Positions 7,198 to 15,949 of a stretch of DNA of 64,000 nt are shown here, one piece after another (position 1 is the stretch's first letter; each line of letters opens with the position of its first letter). The translations under genes and the position numbers were made by a program. Under the pieces are notes generated by a model. The model searched no databases. It had not been told where the DNA came from and saw only the letters and a list, made by a program, of their open reading frames with translations. The DNA is from Bacteroidales bacterium UBA6428 (GTDB lineage Bacteria; Bacteroidota; Bacteroidia; Bacteroidales; UBA932). Location: positions 30,449 to 94,448 of the forward strand of contig DJOW01000049.1 of the NCBI GenBank assembly GCA_002437305.1, in the 5' to 3' direction.

Positions 7198-8820
7198 ATG
7201 AGAAAACTCACAGCAGTCATCATTCTGGCAGCAGGTCTTGTGTCCTGCGTCGGATCGGATCAGAACCTCGGAGGAGACTTCATCCCCACCGACATGAAAT
7301 ACGACTTCCACACAGCGGAATTCGATCTGAATGAGATTTGGATGAAATCCGTGGACAGTCTTTCGGCATATTCATCAAGGAGAATAACCATCGGCGCGAT
7401 GAGGGATGAGACATTCGGACTTTTCAGCAGAGGAAGCGTGGTGACCCTGGTTCCCGTGATCGACACCGTGGATTTCGGAAAGGATCCTGTTTTCAAGAAG
7501 TTCAAGTTCAAGGCGGCTGTAGATTCGATTTCGGTCGCGGAAGAGAGCCAGGCGCATATTCTTCAGAATGTCTACGTCTATTCCCTCTCGGAACCTCTGA
7601 GCGAAAGGAACTATTTCTCAAGGGCCGAGATAAAACACAGCAAAAAAAGAATCACCAAGGGAGTTCCGGTGGCGAATGGAGTGGACTCTCTCTCGTTTGA
7701 GTTCACAGAAGACTACGGCAAGCAGTATCTAAACATGACCCAGGACGACCTGAAGGATCTGGAGACATATTCAAAGAAATTTCCCGGAATATACATTTGC
7801 ACCGACAACCCGACCGGGAACGGCGGCAGGTTCGACATGTATGAGTTGGACATACTCAGGACATCCGCAAGCGGCTACATCACCAGAACCGACAACTACG
7901 CCATCCTCTACTTCAACGGAGAATTCAACGGGGAGCGCAGGGACTCCTCCCTTATGTTCTACTTCAGTCCTGTGAAAATGCAGGACCTTGACTCTCTGAT
8001 CAACGCCAGCACTGTCCCCAGCCAGTACGTCTTCAACGTAGACAGACACGAGTCAGACAAGCTCGCGGGCAAGGCCACTGACAAGATCTACATAGAGGGA
8101 GGCAGTGGGGTCAAGCCTATGGTTCCGGCCAAAGAGATACACGGACTCGTCAACGCCGAGATCATTAAAAACGGCGGCGATCCGGCCACCACGCTGATAA
8201 CGAAGGCCACCATAGAGCTTCCGTTCGAATTCCCCGACGACTACACAACCATGTTCCGCTATCCTAAGGTTCTGAGCCCGACAATCAAGATCAGCACAGA
8301 CACCACTGTCACCTTCGCAGGGCTGACCGACGCCAGTGCATCCGACGAGAACCAAGGAGACATCAACCGCTCGCTGTGCAACTACGCTCCGGACATCACC
8401 CATCACGTACAACAGATCATACGGAAAAAGGCGGATGACAGCAAGCTTTCAAGCTATGACATCTGGTTCCTGATCATGTGGTACGAGAAGACGACCACAA
8501 CTGATGCCAATGCACAGGAAATGGCGAATTACTACCAGCAGCTTGCATACTATTCCTATGCCAACCAAATTTACGGTGGCTACGGAGGCTATGGATATGG
8601 CAGTTATGGTTATGGCGGTTACGGCAGCTATTACAACAATTATTACAATTACTCAATAATGGCTCAGTACGCCGCGTCGTCAGCGACGACTACGACATCC
8701 GACACCGAGCTGGACAAAGACCGCTACTACAGAGCGGTCCTTTACGGCCCGGAATCAAAGGAGAGACGCCCAAAGCTGAAAGTCACCTACGCTCTCCCAA
8801 AAGGACTGCCGGAGAAATAA
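7198..8820 (+). CDS. DUF4270 family lipoprotein
   Basis: This 540-residue protein begins with a lipoprotein signal (MRKLTAVIILAAGLVSC, lipobox LVSC with Cys17), so the mature protein is predicted to be lipid-anchored, probably in the outer membrane. The N-terminal segment NLGGDFIPTD and the body are of the DUF4270 type, beta-rich and uncharacterised. Near residues 458-485 it carries a low-complexity tract of Gly and Tyr, with repeated YGGYG and YGSYG units and Asn-Tyr runs, not typical of the rest. The ATG directly follows the stop of the GT5-like gene, so the two are almost certainly translated from one mRNA. A surface or glycan-related role is inference. Confidence 0.85.
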   Translation: MRKLTAVIILAAGLVSCVGSDQNLGGDFIPTDMKYDFHTAEFDLNEIWMKSVDSLSAYSSRRITIGAMRDETFGLFSRGSVVTLVPVIDTVDFGKDPVFKKFKFKAAVDSISVAEESQAHILQNVYVYSLSEPLSERNYFSRAEIKHSKKRITKGVPVANGVDSLSFEFTEDYGKQYLNMTQDDLKDLETYSKKFPGIYICTDNPTGNGGRFDMYELDILRTSASGYITRTDNYAILYFNGEFNGERRDSSLMFYFSPVKMQDLDSLINASTVPSQYVFNVDRHESDKLAGKATDKIYIEGGSGVKPMVPAKEIHGLVNAEIIKNGGDPATTLITKATIELPFEFPDDYTTMFRYPKVLSPTIKISTDTTVTFAGLTDASASDENQGDINRSLCNYAPDITHHVQQIIRKKADDSKLSSYDIWFLIMWYEKTTTTDANAQEMANYYQQLAYYSYANQIYGGYGGYGYGSYGYGGYGSYYNNYYNYSIMAQYAASSATTTTSDTELDKDRYYRAVLYGPESKERRPKLKVTYALPKGLPEK

Positions 8821-8892
8821 TCAGATGGCCGCCTCGTGATCCTCAAGGGGCAGCCATCGCCTCGGCGGGACAGACATCAGGGCCGATAAAAA

Positions 8893-8919
8893 AAGCCTCG
8901 GAGAGTCTCTCCGAGGCTT
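8893..8919 (-). terminator. Intrinsic terminator downstream of acpP
   Basis: A perfect 12-bp stem (AAGCCTCGGAGA with its complement, loop of three) is followed on the minus strand by a run of T. It ends acpP transcription and may also stop read-through from DUF4270. The stretch 8821-8940 holds nothing else. Confidence 0.85.
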
Positions 8920-8940
8920 AATTCTTGTCAGTCAATAGAT

Positions 8941-9198
8941 TTATGCCTGCTCCTTGCTGGCGAGCTTCTCCTTGACCTTGTCGATTGCATCCTTAACGGT
9001 TGCAATTGTACTTGTCTCCTCATCAGGAATCTTGATTCCGAACACTCTCTCAAACTCCATAAGAAGCTCAACAGTGTCAAGGGAATCAGCCCCGAGATCA
9101 TTTGTGAAGTTGGCGCTCTCAGTCACTTCGGATTCCTCAACGCCCAGCTTGTCAACGATAATCGCTTTGACCTGCTTTACAATTTCTTCGTCAGTCAT
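8941..9198 (-). CDS. acpP: Acyl carrier protein
   Basis: ACP carries growing acyl chains on a phosphopantetheine arm during fatty acid synthesis and donates acyl groups to lipid A and phospholipids. The 85-residue acidic product has the attachment site in [10 protein letters not shown], with Ser39 as the modified residue, and ends with a Lys-rich tail ([12 protein letters not shown]). In many Bacteroidales acpP is followed by fabF and rnc; here a strong terminator follows directly, so it stands alone as a single-gene unit. Confidence 0.97.
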   Translation of the reverse strand: MTDEEIVKQVKAIIVDKLGVEESEVTESANFTNDLGADSLDTVELLMEFERVFGIKIPDEETSTIATVKDAIDKVKEKLASKEQA

Positions 9199-9281
9199 AA
9201 TTGAATAATTAAAATAAGTATTTTCCTACTAAATGGGGTACTATCGCGCACCCAAGACAAAAGGGAATGCAAATAGCGGTA

Positions 9282-9313
9282 CAAAGTAAGTAAAAAATAG
9301 TTGATTATGCAAA
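9282..9313 (-). promoter_or_regulatory. Probable acpP promoter
   Basis: Minus-strand TTTG (9313-9310), 20 bases, then TTACTTTG (9289-9282). The first A of TAnnTTTG is replaced, but spacing is right. It would give a leader of about 75 bases. The interval 9199-9375 has no other evident feature. Confidence 0.45.
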
Positions 9314-9375
9314 TTTGCGAACATGGAGAAAAACACTAAAGGAAATACGGAACATAAGCTCGGACTTTCAAGACG

Positions 9376-10143
9376 TCAGAGCCTCTTGCGGCTCAGGCCC
9401 AACCATATTCTCAAACCATTGAGAGAGTTCAACAGATAGAAAATGTACTTGATGAGCATGACGGCCGCATTGCCAGACCCGGCACCGCCCACCAGGGCGA
9501 CACTCCAAAGAGAGATGGAAAAAAGGTTGACCAGGATCCAAAGGTACCACTGCTCCATGAAAGCCAGGCTCATCAGAACCTGTCCCGCTATGTTGAGTAT
9601 CATGACGGCAGCGTCAAGAAGAATCTTATCCCTGTCTATACTTTCAATCTTTCCCGCCGAAAGCTTCAATCCATCAACATACAGCAAGACAAGATAGATC
9701 ACCAACACACCAATGAATATTCCAGCCGCCAACCACACCCACTGCCTGACTGTGAGCCGACGGGCCCTTAAATGTGATCCATCCTCTCCGGAACGCACGC
9801 CGGCCCCTCTCTTGCTCCACTGCCAGAATCCAATGAACTGCATCGGGAGAAAATAAAAGGCATGGAGCGCGAAATTGCCCATGATGCCGTTGTCCAGATA
9901 GACAATTGTTCCGATCAGGACGTCGACAAAGCCGAAAAGGAACGTCAGGATGTTGCCGTTTGCCGACATGACAGTGTTCACAACTCCCATGATAGACCCG
10001 AATGAAGCCAGAAGAAGCATGAAGGTCTTAACTCCAGGCTGCTGAAGTTTGAATACAGTCGTCAATGTAACAGCCAACGTCATTCCGGCCACAAGGAATA
10101 TGTTGAACGCAAGGTTGAATCCGCTCTCTTTTGCCATTGTCAT
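9376..10143 (-). CDS. pnuC: Nicotinamide riboside transporter PnuC
   Basis: PnuC imports nicotinamide riboside for NAD synthesis by facilitated diffusion. The product (about 255 residues) has seven or eight hydrophobic segments and two family signatures: PMQFIGFWQW in the middle and AFMEQWYLWILVNLFSISLW in the last third, which contribute to the substrate channel. The start is an ATG at 10143 or at 10137; a GTG at 10146 is less likely. No kinase gene (nadR) lies next to it, and the 40-base leader is too short for a TPP riboswitch, which argues against a thiamine-specific PnuT role. Confidence 0.88.
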   Translation of the reverse strand: MTMAKESGFNLAFNIFLVAGMTLAVTLTTVFKLQQPGVKTFMLLLASFGSIMGVVNTVMSANGNILTFLFGFVDVLIGTIVYLDNGIMGNFALHAFYFLPMQFIGFWQWSKRGAGVRSGEDGSHLRARRLTVRQWVWLAAGIFIGVLVIYLVLLYVDGLKLSAGKIESIDRDKILLDAAVMILNIAGQVLMSLAFMEQWYLWILVNLFSISLWSVALVGGAGSGNAAVMLIKYIFYLLNSLNGLRIWLGLSRKRL

Positions 10144-10186
10144 CACGTAAAGATGTTAGGATAAGGTTATCCGCACGTTGAATCTG

Positions 10187-10194
10187 CAAATATA
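10187..10194 (-). promoter_or_regulatory. -7 element for pnuC
   Basis: Minus-strand TATATTTG about 44 bases before the pnuC start matches TAnnTTTG. No convincing -33 box is seen. Confidence 0.4.
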
Positions 10195-10282
10195 AACGTT
10201 TTTTATTCATGAAGAGGGCTTTTGGACAGAAAAACACAAATCAAAAAAAATGGCGATCCATATTATTAATAAGAGAAATCAT

Positions 10283-10290
10283 TATATTTG
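10283..10290 (+). promoter_or_regulatory. -7 element for the outer-membrane operon
   Basis: TATATTTG lies 21 bases before the ATG at 10312 of the TonB-dependent receptor. It is the only promoter-like site seen for the four-gene set. No Fur-like or other operator was recognised. Confidence 0.5.
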
Positions 10291-10311
10291 CCTAGCAATC
10301 AAAACATCCTG

Positions 10312-13137
10312 ATGAAAGCATCTAATCTCATAATCGCGCTGGCCACACTGTTTATGTCCGCCGTCTCAGCCTTCGGTGCCGGGCCGCTTAAGTTGAGCGG
10401 CAAGGTCATTGATTCCAAAAGCGGGGAAGCTGTCGCCGGAGCGGTGGTCAAGTTGGATGGCAACTACCTGTGGGCTGTGTCGGACCTCAACGGAAAATTC
10501 TCAATCGACGGCGTTCAGCAAGGAGACTACGACATGAATGTCTCCTGCCTGGGCTATGTTGACCACGACCGTAAGATCTCCGTGAAGCAAGACCTCTCCG
10601 GCCTGGAGATTAAATTGACAGTCAGCTCACTGGCCTTGGAAGGCGTGGTGGTGACAGCGGAAAAATCCAAAGACAACATCAACACCACCCAGAGAATAGG
10701 ACGCAATGCGCTGGATCACTTGCAGATGTCAAACATGGCAGACATCTCCGCCCTCCTCCCTGGAGGGAAGACCGTCAATCCAGACTTGACAACAGACAAC
10801 GTACTGTCTCTCAGAAGCGGAGGCTCGACGGCGGGCAATGCCGCGTTCGGAACGGCCATTGAAGTCGATGGGGTGAGAATCGGGGACAACGCCAGCTTCG
10901 GGAAGATGGAGGGAACAGGGACAAGGAGCATCTCCGTGGACAACATCGAGTCAGTGGAAGTGATCACCGGTGTGCCGTCTGCGGAGTACGGAGACCTCAA
11001 CAGCGGAATGATCCGCGTGACCACGAGAAAAGGCAAGACCCCGGTGAACGTCACTTTCTCTGTCAACCCGAGGACTTACGAGACCAGCGCGTCCAAAGGA
11101 TTTGACCTTGGATCCCGCAACGGAATCCTCAACGTGAGTATGGAATGGGCCAAGGCCACAAAGAAACTGACATCGCCCTACACTTCATACACAAGAAGAG
11201 GCTTCACTCTGGACTACAGCAACACCTTCGCCAAGAAGCTTCGCCTTGAGGCCGGAATCTCCGGGAACCTGGGCGGGATGAACAGCAAGAACGACCCGGA
11301 CCTGTTCTCCGATGAATATTCAAAGATCAGAGACTATGTACTCACCCCTCATTTCAAGCTGGTCTGGCTGCTGAACAAAGGTTTGGTCACCAACATAAGG
11401 CTGGAAGGTTCCGTCTACTACCACGACAATCTCTCAAAAACGCATGAGTACAATTCATTCGGATCGTCACAACCATCAGTGCATTTTGAAGAGGAAGGCT
11501 ACAGCATCGCCGGCTCCCTTCCCCTTACCTTCTACTCTGATCTGGTGGAGGACTCAAGGGAACTGGATTACTCTGCGGGGCTGCACTACGACTGGCTGAA
11601 GCACTTTGGAAACGTCAAAAGCGTCCTAAAGGCCGGAGCGACATGGAAAGCAGACGGCAATGTGGGCGAGGGAGAATACTACGAAAATCCTTCCCTGGCG
11701 GCCAACGGCTACCGCCCGAGACCTTACAAAGACTATCCCTACATGCACAACACAGCCTTCTACCTTGAGGACAACCTTGATCTCCCCGTCGGAAAGACCT
11801 CGTTCAACCTAAGCGCGGGACTCCGCCTGGAAAACGTCTTCCTGAAGGGAACGTCCTACAACAACCTCCGCACACTCTCCCCGCGTCTCAACGCCAAATG
11901 GTCATTTGGCAGGCACATTGCGGTCCGTGGAGGCTGGGGAATCACCCGGAAACTGCCGTCTTTCTTCATCCTCTATCCTAAACAGGAGTACCGTGACATG
12001 CAGGTTTTCGGAGCATCCTACGGGACATCCGGGCAGGCGGCATACGTCTACCACACGGTGCCATATTCAATAAAGTACAATCCAGACCTTAAATGGCAGG
12101 GCAACTCAAATTCGGAGGTCGGCATAGATGCTGAATACGGCGGTTTCAAGCTGTCCCTCGTCGGCTTCCTCAACATCACCAGGAATCCTTACGAGATCAA
12201 GAACAGCTACACTCCCGTGGACAACCGCATCAGCGCGCTTCCGGCAGGCTTCACCATGCCCGCCGATCCGACTTTCAAGGTTGACCGGCACACAGGTGTG
12301 ATCTCCGTAAGCGGAGACGGCGGGACTTCCTGGACGGAGATGGCCACCAAGGTGATAGACCGCACATTCGTGAATTCAAGCATCCAAGGCAACGGAATGG
12401 CCATCAGAAGGTCCGGAATCGAGCTGACCGCAGATTTCCCAGAGATAAAACCTGTCAGGACGTCATTCAGACTTGACGCATCCTACAGCCACAGCCGCTA
12501 CGTGGACGATGGCTTGTCCTACTACTACAACACAGGCTGGCAGCACACGTCTCTGGCCAACAGGTCCTACCAGTACGTAGGAATCTACGCAGGAGGGAAC
12601 TCGGTGGTCAATGGAAAGGTAACAGACAACATCGACGCGAACCTCACCGCGATAACGCACATCCCGCAGGCCCGCCTGGTGGTCACGGTAAGACTGGAGG
12701 CGGCTCTGATGAGGCACTTCCGCAATCTTTCCGAGCACAACGGCAAGACCTACGCGTTCACGGTCAGCGAGGATTCCAACACACCGACAGGAGGCGACAT
12801 CTACGGAGGGAATTCCTACACTGCGATCTACCCTGTCAAATACATGGACCTTAATGGCAACGTGCTCAACTGGACCGAAGATTGCGCTTCGGACCCTGAC
12901 CTCGCCAGGCTCATAATCCGCTCCGGGAACATTTACACCTTCGCCATGGACGGCTATGACCCGTACTTCTCCGCGAACCTCAGCATCACCAAGGAGATCG
13001 GCGACCATGTGTCGCTCTCGTTCTTCGCCAACAATTTCACCAACTCCAGACGTTACGTCAAGAGTTACGCCACCGGTGTGAGCGCTATCTTCACTCCGGC
13101 TTTCTACTACGGACTCACGTGCAGACTTAAATTTTAA
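10312..13137 (+). CDS. TonB-dependent outer-membrane receptor
   Basis: The 941-residue protein has a signal peptide (residues 1-22), a carboxypeptidase-regulatory-like beta domain (about 25-105, LSGKVIDSKSGEAVAGAVVKL), a plug domain (about 115-220, with SVEVITGVPSAEYGDLNSG) and a long beta-barrel ending in an aromatic residue (LTCRLKF). It is expected to import a ligand across the outer membrane using TonB energy. It is not followed by a SusD homologue, so it is not a classic glycan SusCD pair. The next genes encode a DUF4876 lipoprotein, a DUF6850 barrel and a FISUMP lipoprotein, with 4 bases, an overlap and 20 bases between them, indicating one operon. I use the ATG at 10312 because upstream codons fall in the -7 box. 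The substrate is unknown. Confidence 0.9.
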   Translation: MKASNLIIALATLFMSAVSAFGAGPLKLSGKVIDSKSGEAVAGAVVKLDGNYLWAVSDLNGKFSIDGVQQGDYDMNVSCLGYVDHDRKISVKQDLSGLEIKLTVSSLALEGVVVTAEKSKDNINTTQRIGRNALDHLQMSNMADISALLPGGKTVNPDLTTDNVLSLRSGGSTAGNAAFGTAIEVDGVRIGDNASFGKMEGTGTRSISVDNIESVEVITGVPSAEYGDLNSGMIRVTTRKGKTPVNVTFSVNPRTYETSASKGFDLGSRNGILNVSMEWAKATKKLTSPYTSYTRRGFTLDYSNTFAKKLRLEAGISGNLGGMNSKNDPDLFSDEYSKIRDYVLTPHFKLVWLLNKGLVTNIRLEGSVYYHDNLSKTHEYNSFGSSQPSVHFEEEGYSIAGSLPLTFYSDLVEDSRELDYSAGLHYDWLKHFGNVKSVLKAGATWKADGNVGEGEYYENPSLAANGYRPRPYKDYPYMHNTAFYLEDNLDLPVGKTSFNLSAGLRLENVFLKGTSYNNLRTLSPRLNAKWSFGRHIAVRGGWGITRKLPSFFILYPKQEYRDMQVFGASYGTSGQAAYVYHTVPYSIKYNPDLKWQGNSNSEVGIDAEYGGFKLSLVGFLNITRNPYEIKNSYTPVDNRISALPAGFTMPADPTFKVDRHTGVISVSGDGGTSWTEMATKVIDRTFVNSSIQGNGMAIRRSGIELTADFPEIKPVRTSFRLDASYSHSRYVDDGLSYYYNTGWQHTSLANRSYQYVGIYAGGNSVVNGKVTDNIDANLTAITHIPQARLVVTVRLEAALMRHFRNLSEHNGKTYAFTVSEDSNTPTGGDIYGGNSYTAIYPVKYMDLNGNVLNWTEDCASDPDLARLIIRSGNIYTFAMDGYDPYFSANLSITKEIGDHVSLSFFANNFTNSRRYVKSYATGVSAIFTPAFYYGLTCRLKF

Positions 13138-13141
13138 CACC

Positions 13142-14383
13142 ATGAAATTCAGAGATTTTCTAATCTTCTCAATAATGGCTTCGGCCTGTCTGGGCTGCAT
13201 GGACATCCCAGCGGCATATTCAGATGTCAACACGGTGACAATCAAGCCGGTCTGGCCCCAAGGATTTGAGGATCTGGCTCGGGAAGGAATCAAGATTTCA
13301 GTTCAGAACATCTTGAACGGAAGCTCCTACTCCGTCAAGACCGGGCCGGAAGGGAAGGCGACAGCCCTTCTTCCTGACGGTCTTTACATCCTCTCGCTGT
13401 CAGACAAAAATGGAAGAAACGTCTTTAACGGAACCGCCGACAAGGTCTCCGTCACCAAGGACATGGAGGTCACGCTGCCGCTCGAGCGGTCAGAAGGCGG
13501 AGCGATACTGATAAAGGAGATCTACGTAGGAGGATGCAGCATGGCGCCAAAAGAGGGAACGTACCAAGCTGACAAATACGTGATCCTGCACAACAACATC
13601 AACGAGACTGTCTATCTTGACAGTCTGTGTTTCGGCACAGCGTCCCCCTACAATTCCACTTCGGTGAACCCTTGGGCATCAAAGGACGAGAACGGCAACA
13701 CGGTGTTCAAACCTTTTGTGCCAATCATTCAGGCCGTCTGGCAGATCGGGGGCGACGGCAAGACTTTCCCTCTTGAGCCAGGCCAGGACGCGGTCATCTG
13801 CATCAACGGAGCGATCGACCACACGGTCAACGTCCCCCTCTCGGTTAATCTTAACAATCCGGGCTACTTCGTCTGCTACAACAACGGCCCGAACAATTTC
13901 CCGAACACCACCTATCATCCGGCTCCGGGAAACCAGATACGAAATGACCACATACTCTCCCTGGTGATAAAGACCGGTATAGCCAACGCCTACTCAGTCT
14001 CGATCTCCTCTCCTGTCATCGTGATATTCAAGGCAAAGGGGACCTCGATCCAGAAATTTGTCACGCCAAGCGGAAGTGAGACAAGAAGCGAGAATGTCAT
14101 TCAGATTCCGGGAAGCACCAATGACTATGTTGTCACAGTCCCGACAGGCTGGATCCTGGACGGAGTGGAAGTCTTCGACGGACGATCCACCTCGAACTCA
14201 AAGAGGCTCATGCCATCTGTTGACGCAGGGTTCGTCTATCAGTCAAACACTTTCAAAGGACACACATTGTTCAGAAAAACTGACGTGGAAGCTTCGGCCG
14301 AGGCGGGCTTCGAGGTGCTTCAGGACACAAACAACTCAACGAATGATTTTTATGAACGCGAAACTCAGAGCCTTCACAAATAG
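13142..14383 (+). CDS. DUF4876 domain lipoprotein
   Basis: A 413-residue protein with a lipoprotein signal (MKFRDFLIFSIMASACLGC, lipobox CLGC). An N-terminal beta-sandwich-like part (about 25-120) is followed by a segment resembling a lamin-tail-like fold (IKEIYVGGCS ... DKYVILHNNINETVYLDSL), the recognisable core of DUF4876. It starts four bases after the receptor stop. A surface-exposed binding partner of the receptor is the natural guess, in the way SusD or siderophore-binding lipoproteins serve their receptors, but no sequence similarity supports a specific ligand. Its last 32 bases overlap the start of the next gene. Confidence 0.85.
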   Translation: MKFRDFLIFSIMASACLGCMDIPAAYSDVNTVTIKPVWPQGFEDLAREGIKISVQNILNGSSYSVKTGPEGKATALLPDGLYILSLSDKNGRNVFNGTADKVSVTKDMEVTLPLERSEGGAILIKEIYVGGCSMAPKEGTYQADKYVILHNNINETVYLDSLCFGTASPYNSTSVNPWASKDENGNTVFKPFVPIIQAVWQIGGDGKTFPLEPGQDAVICINGAIDHTVNVPLSVNLNNPGYFVCYNNGPNNFPNTTYHPAPGNQIRNDHILSLVIKTGIANAYSVSISSPVIVIFKAKGTSIQKFVTPSGSETRSENVIQIPGSTNDYVVTVPTGWILDGVEVFDGRSTSNSKRLMPSVDAGFVYQSNTFKGHTLFRKTDVEASAEAGFEVLQDTNNSTNDFYERETQSLHK

Positions 14384-15929
14384 GGCGGCAATCCTGGCCG
14401 CAGCGGCGCTGGCGATGGGTGTCCAGACCTTGTCGGCACAGACCTCCTACGACATGATCCAAGACAAGAACTTCTGGAATGACGGAAGGAACATCAGCGG
14501 AATCCGAGGCGGGGAACACGTAAAGGCCTCTTTTGCGGAAATCAGCGGACATTTCGTCTCCGGGGATTTCAAGCCATCCTACGAAGCATCCTCCTTTTAC
14601 AAGGCTGGAGCCGTGGCAAAGACGAGAGCGGACCTGGAGAGGTTCTCGATGACAGGCTCGTTCTCCTTCTCCCAAAAGCAGGGCAAAGACATGTGCGGCT
14701 CAATGTTCACGAATCCTGGCTACTATCCGATCGACGTCCTTGAATACACACCTGGAGACAAGACACTCCAGTCCTACACATTCTCGGGCGGTATCGCCGC
14801 ACCACTAGACAGCCGCTGGACAATAGGAGCCAAGATGGATTTTGAATCAGACAATTACGCCAAGAGAAAGGACATCCGCCACACAAACTACAGACTCGAC
14901 ATGACCATCGCCCCGTCCGCGTCCCTTAAGTTGGATCGTTGGACAATCGGGGCGGCGGCCATATTCAACAAAAACTCCGAATCCATCCAGGCCGAGCAGA
15001 TCGGGACAGCCACTGCGGACTCCTACTACGCCTTCCTCGACAAGGGCATGATGTACGGAATCCAACAGGTCTGGAACGGCAGCGGCATTCATCTCTCCGA
15101 GTCCGGACTTGACAGGCTAGCCGTCAATGAATACGCCTACGGAGCCTCAGCCCAGGCGGAGCTTTCCCTGCCGAACGGTGCGGTCTACGGTGATGCCGAA
15201 TGGGTCACATCCAACGGAAATGTAGGTGAGAAGTCCTACACATTCTTCAGATTTCCCGGAAGAAAAATCACATCCCGCATCGGGCTAAGGCTCGAATCCG
15301 GGAAAGGAACCAACATATTCCGATTCAGTTACAAATGGCACCGTCAATGGAACAATGAATATGTCATTGATAAGATTTCTTCCGGAGGAGTGACCGTCCC
15401 TGTCACCTACGGCCACAATCGGGTCTTTGAACGAAGGATGGTTGAGTTCGCCCCTGAATATTCATTCTACGGATCAGGGAACCTGTCGTGGCTGTACCGG
15501 GTCCACGCCAAGGCTGGGTACGCCCGGAGGGTAGAACAGTCATCGGCTGTGTATCCATACTCATACAATGGCAAGGATGAATTTGTAAGCACTTCGCTCT
15601 CAGCCCTTTTCAAGCTCGGACGGTTCCGGCTCGGATGGAGCCTCGACTACCTGAAAGGCTTTCGCGACGAGACTTCGGGAACAGCCGCAATCGATGCCGG
15701 CAACGGTTCCGCCCCTTACCGTCCGCAGTCCTGGTACAACCTCTGGAAAGAGTGGGAGAACGCCGCCAGGATCGGGGCCGGAATTTCGTTACGGTACGAT
15801 TTTTCCATTGGCAAGACCTATGGCCTTTTCACCGAGGTCTCCGGATCGATGCTTCATGGCTTTGACATCGTTCATTGTGAGGGAGCGAACCGGATCGGCG
15901 GATCGATAAAATTAGGCTATGAATTTTAG
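14352..15929 (+). CDS. DUF6850 family outer-membrane beta-barrel protein
   Basis: About 525 residues with an N-terminal signal peptide (MNAKLRAFTNRAAILAAAALAMGVQTLSAQ-type, cut after Ala-Gln) and many alternating beta strands, ending with an aromatic C-terminus (LGYEF), as expected for an outer-membrane barrel without a plug. The start is ATG 14352 or ATG 14343; both fall inside the DUF4876 coding region, so translation is probably coupled. This family is habitually found beside DUF4876 and a TonB-dependent receptor. Function unknown. A second barrel beside a receptor suggests either a secretion pore or a structural partner, which is inference. Confidence 0.8.
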   Translation: MNAKLRAFTNRAAILAAAALAMGVQTLSAQTSYDMIQDKNFWNDGRNISGIRGGEHVKASFAEISGHFVSGDFKPSYEASSFYKAGAVAKTRADLERFSMTGSFSFSQKQGKDMCGSMFTNPGYYPIDVLEYTPGDKTLQSYTFSGGIAAPLDSRWTIGAKMDFESDNYAKRKDIRHTNYRLDMTIAPSASLKLDRWTIGAAAIFNKNSESIQAEQIGTATADSYYAFLDKGMMYGIQQVWNGSGIHLSESGLDRLAVNEYAYGASAQAELSLPNGAVYGDAEWVTSNGNVGEKSYTFFRFPGRKITSRIGLRLESGKGTNIFRFSYKWHRQWNNEYVIDKISSGGVTVPVTYGHNRVFERRMVEFAPEYSFYGSGNLSWLYRVHAKAGYARRVEQSSAVYPYSYNGKDEFVSTSLSALFKLGRFRLGWSLDYLKGFRDETSGTAAIDAGNGSAPYRPQSWYNLWKEWENAARIGAGISLRYDFSIGKTYGLFTEVSGSMLHGFDIVHCEGANRIGGSIKLGYEF

Positions 15930-15949
15930 TTTAATAAAAAAATAGAATC

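Noticed and set aside
10144..10282. TPP or other riboswitch upstream of pnuC
   Set aside because: The interval to the -7 box is too short and no thi-box sequence is present.
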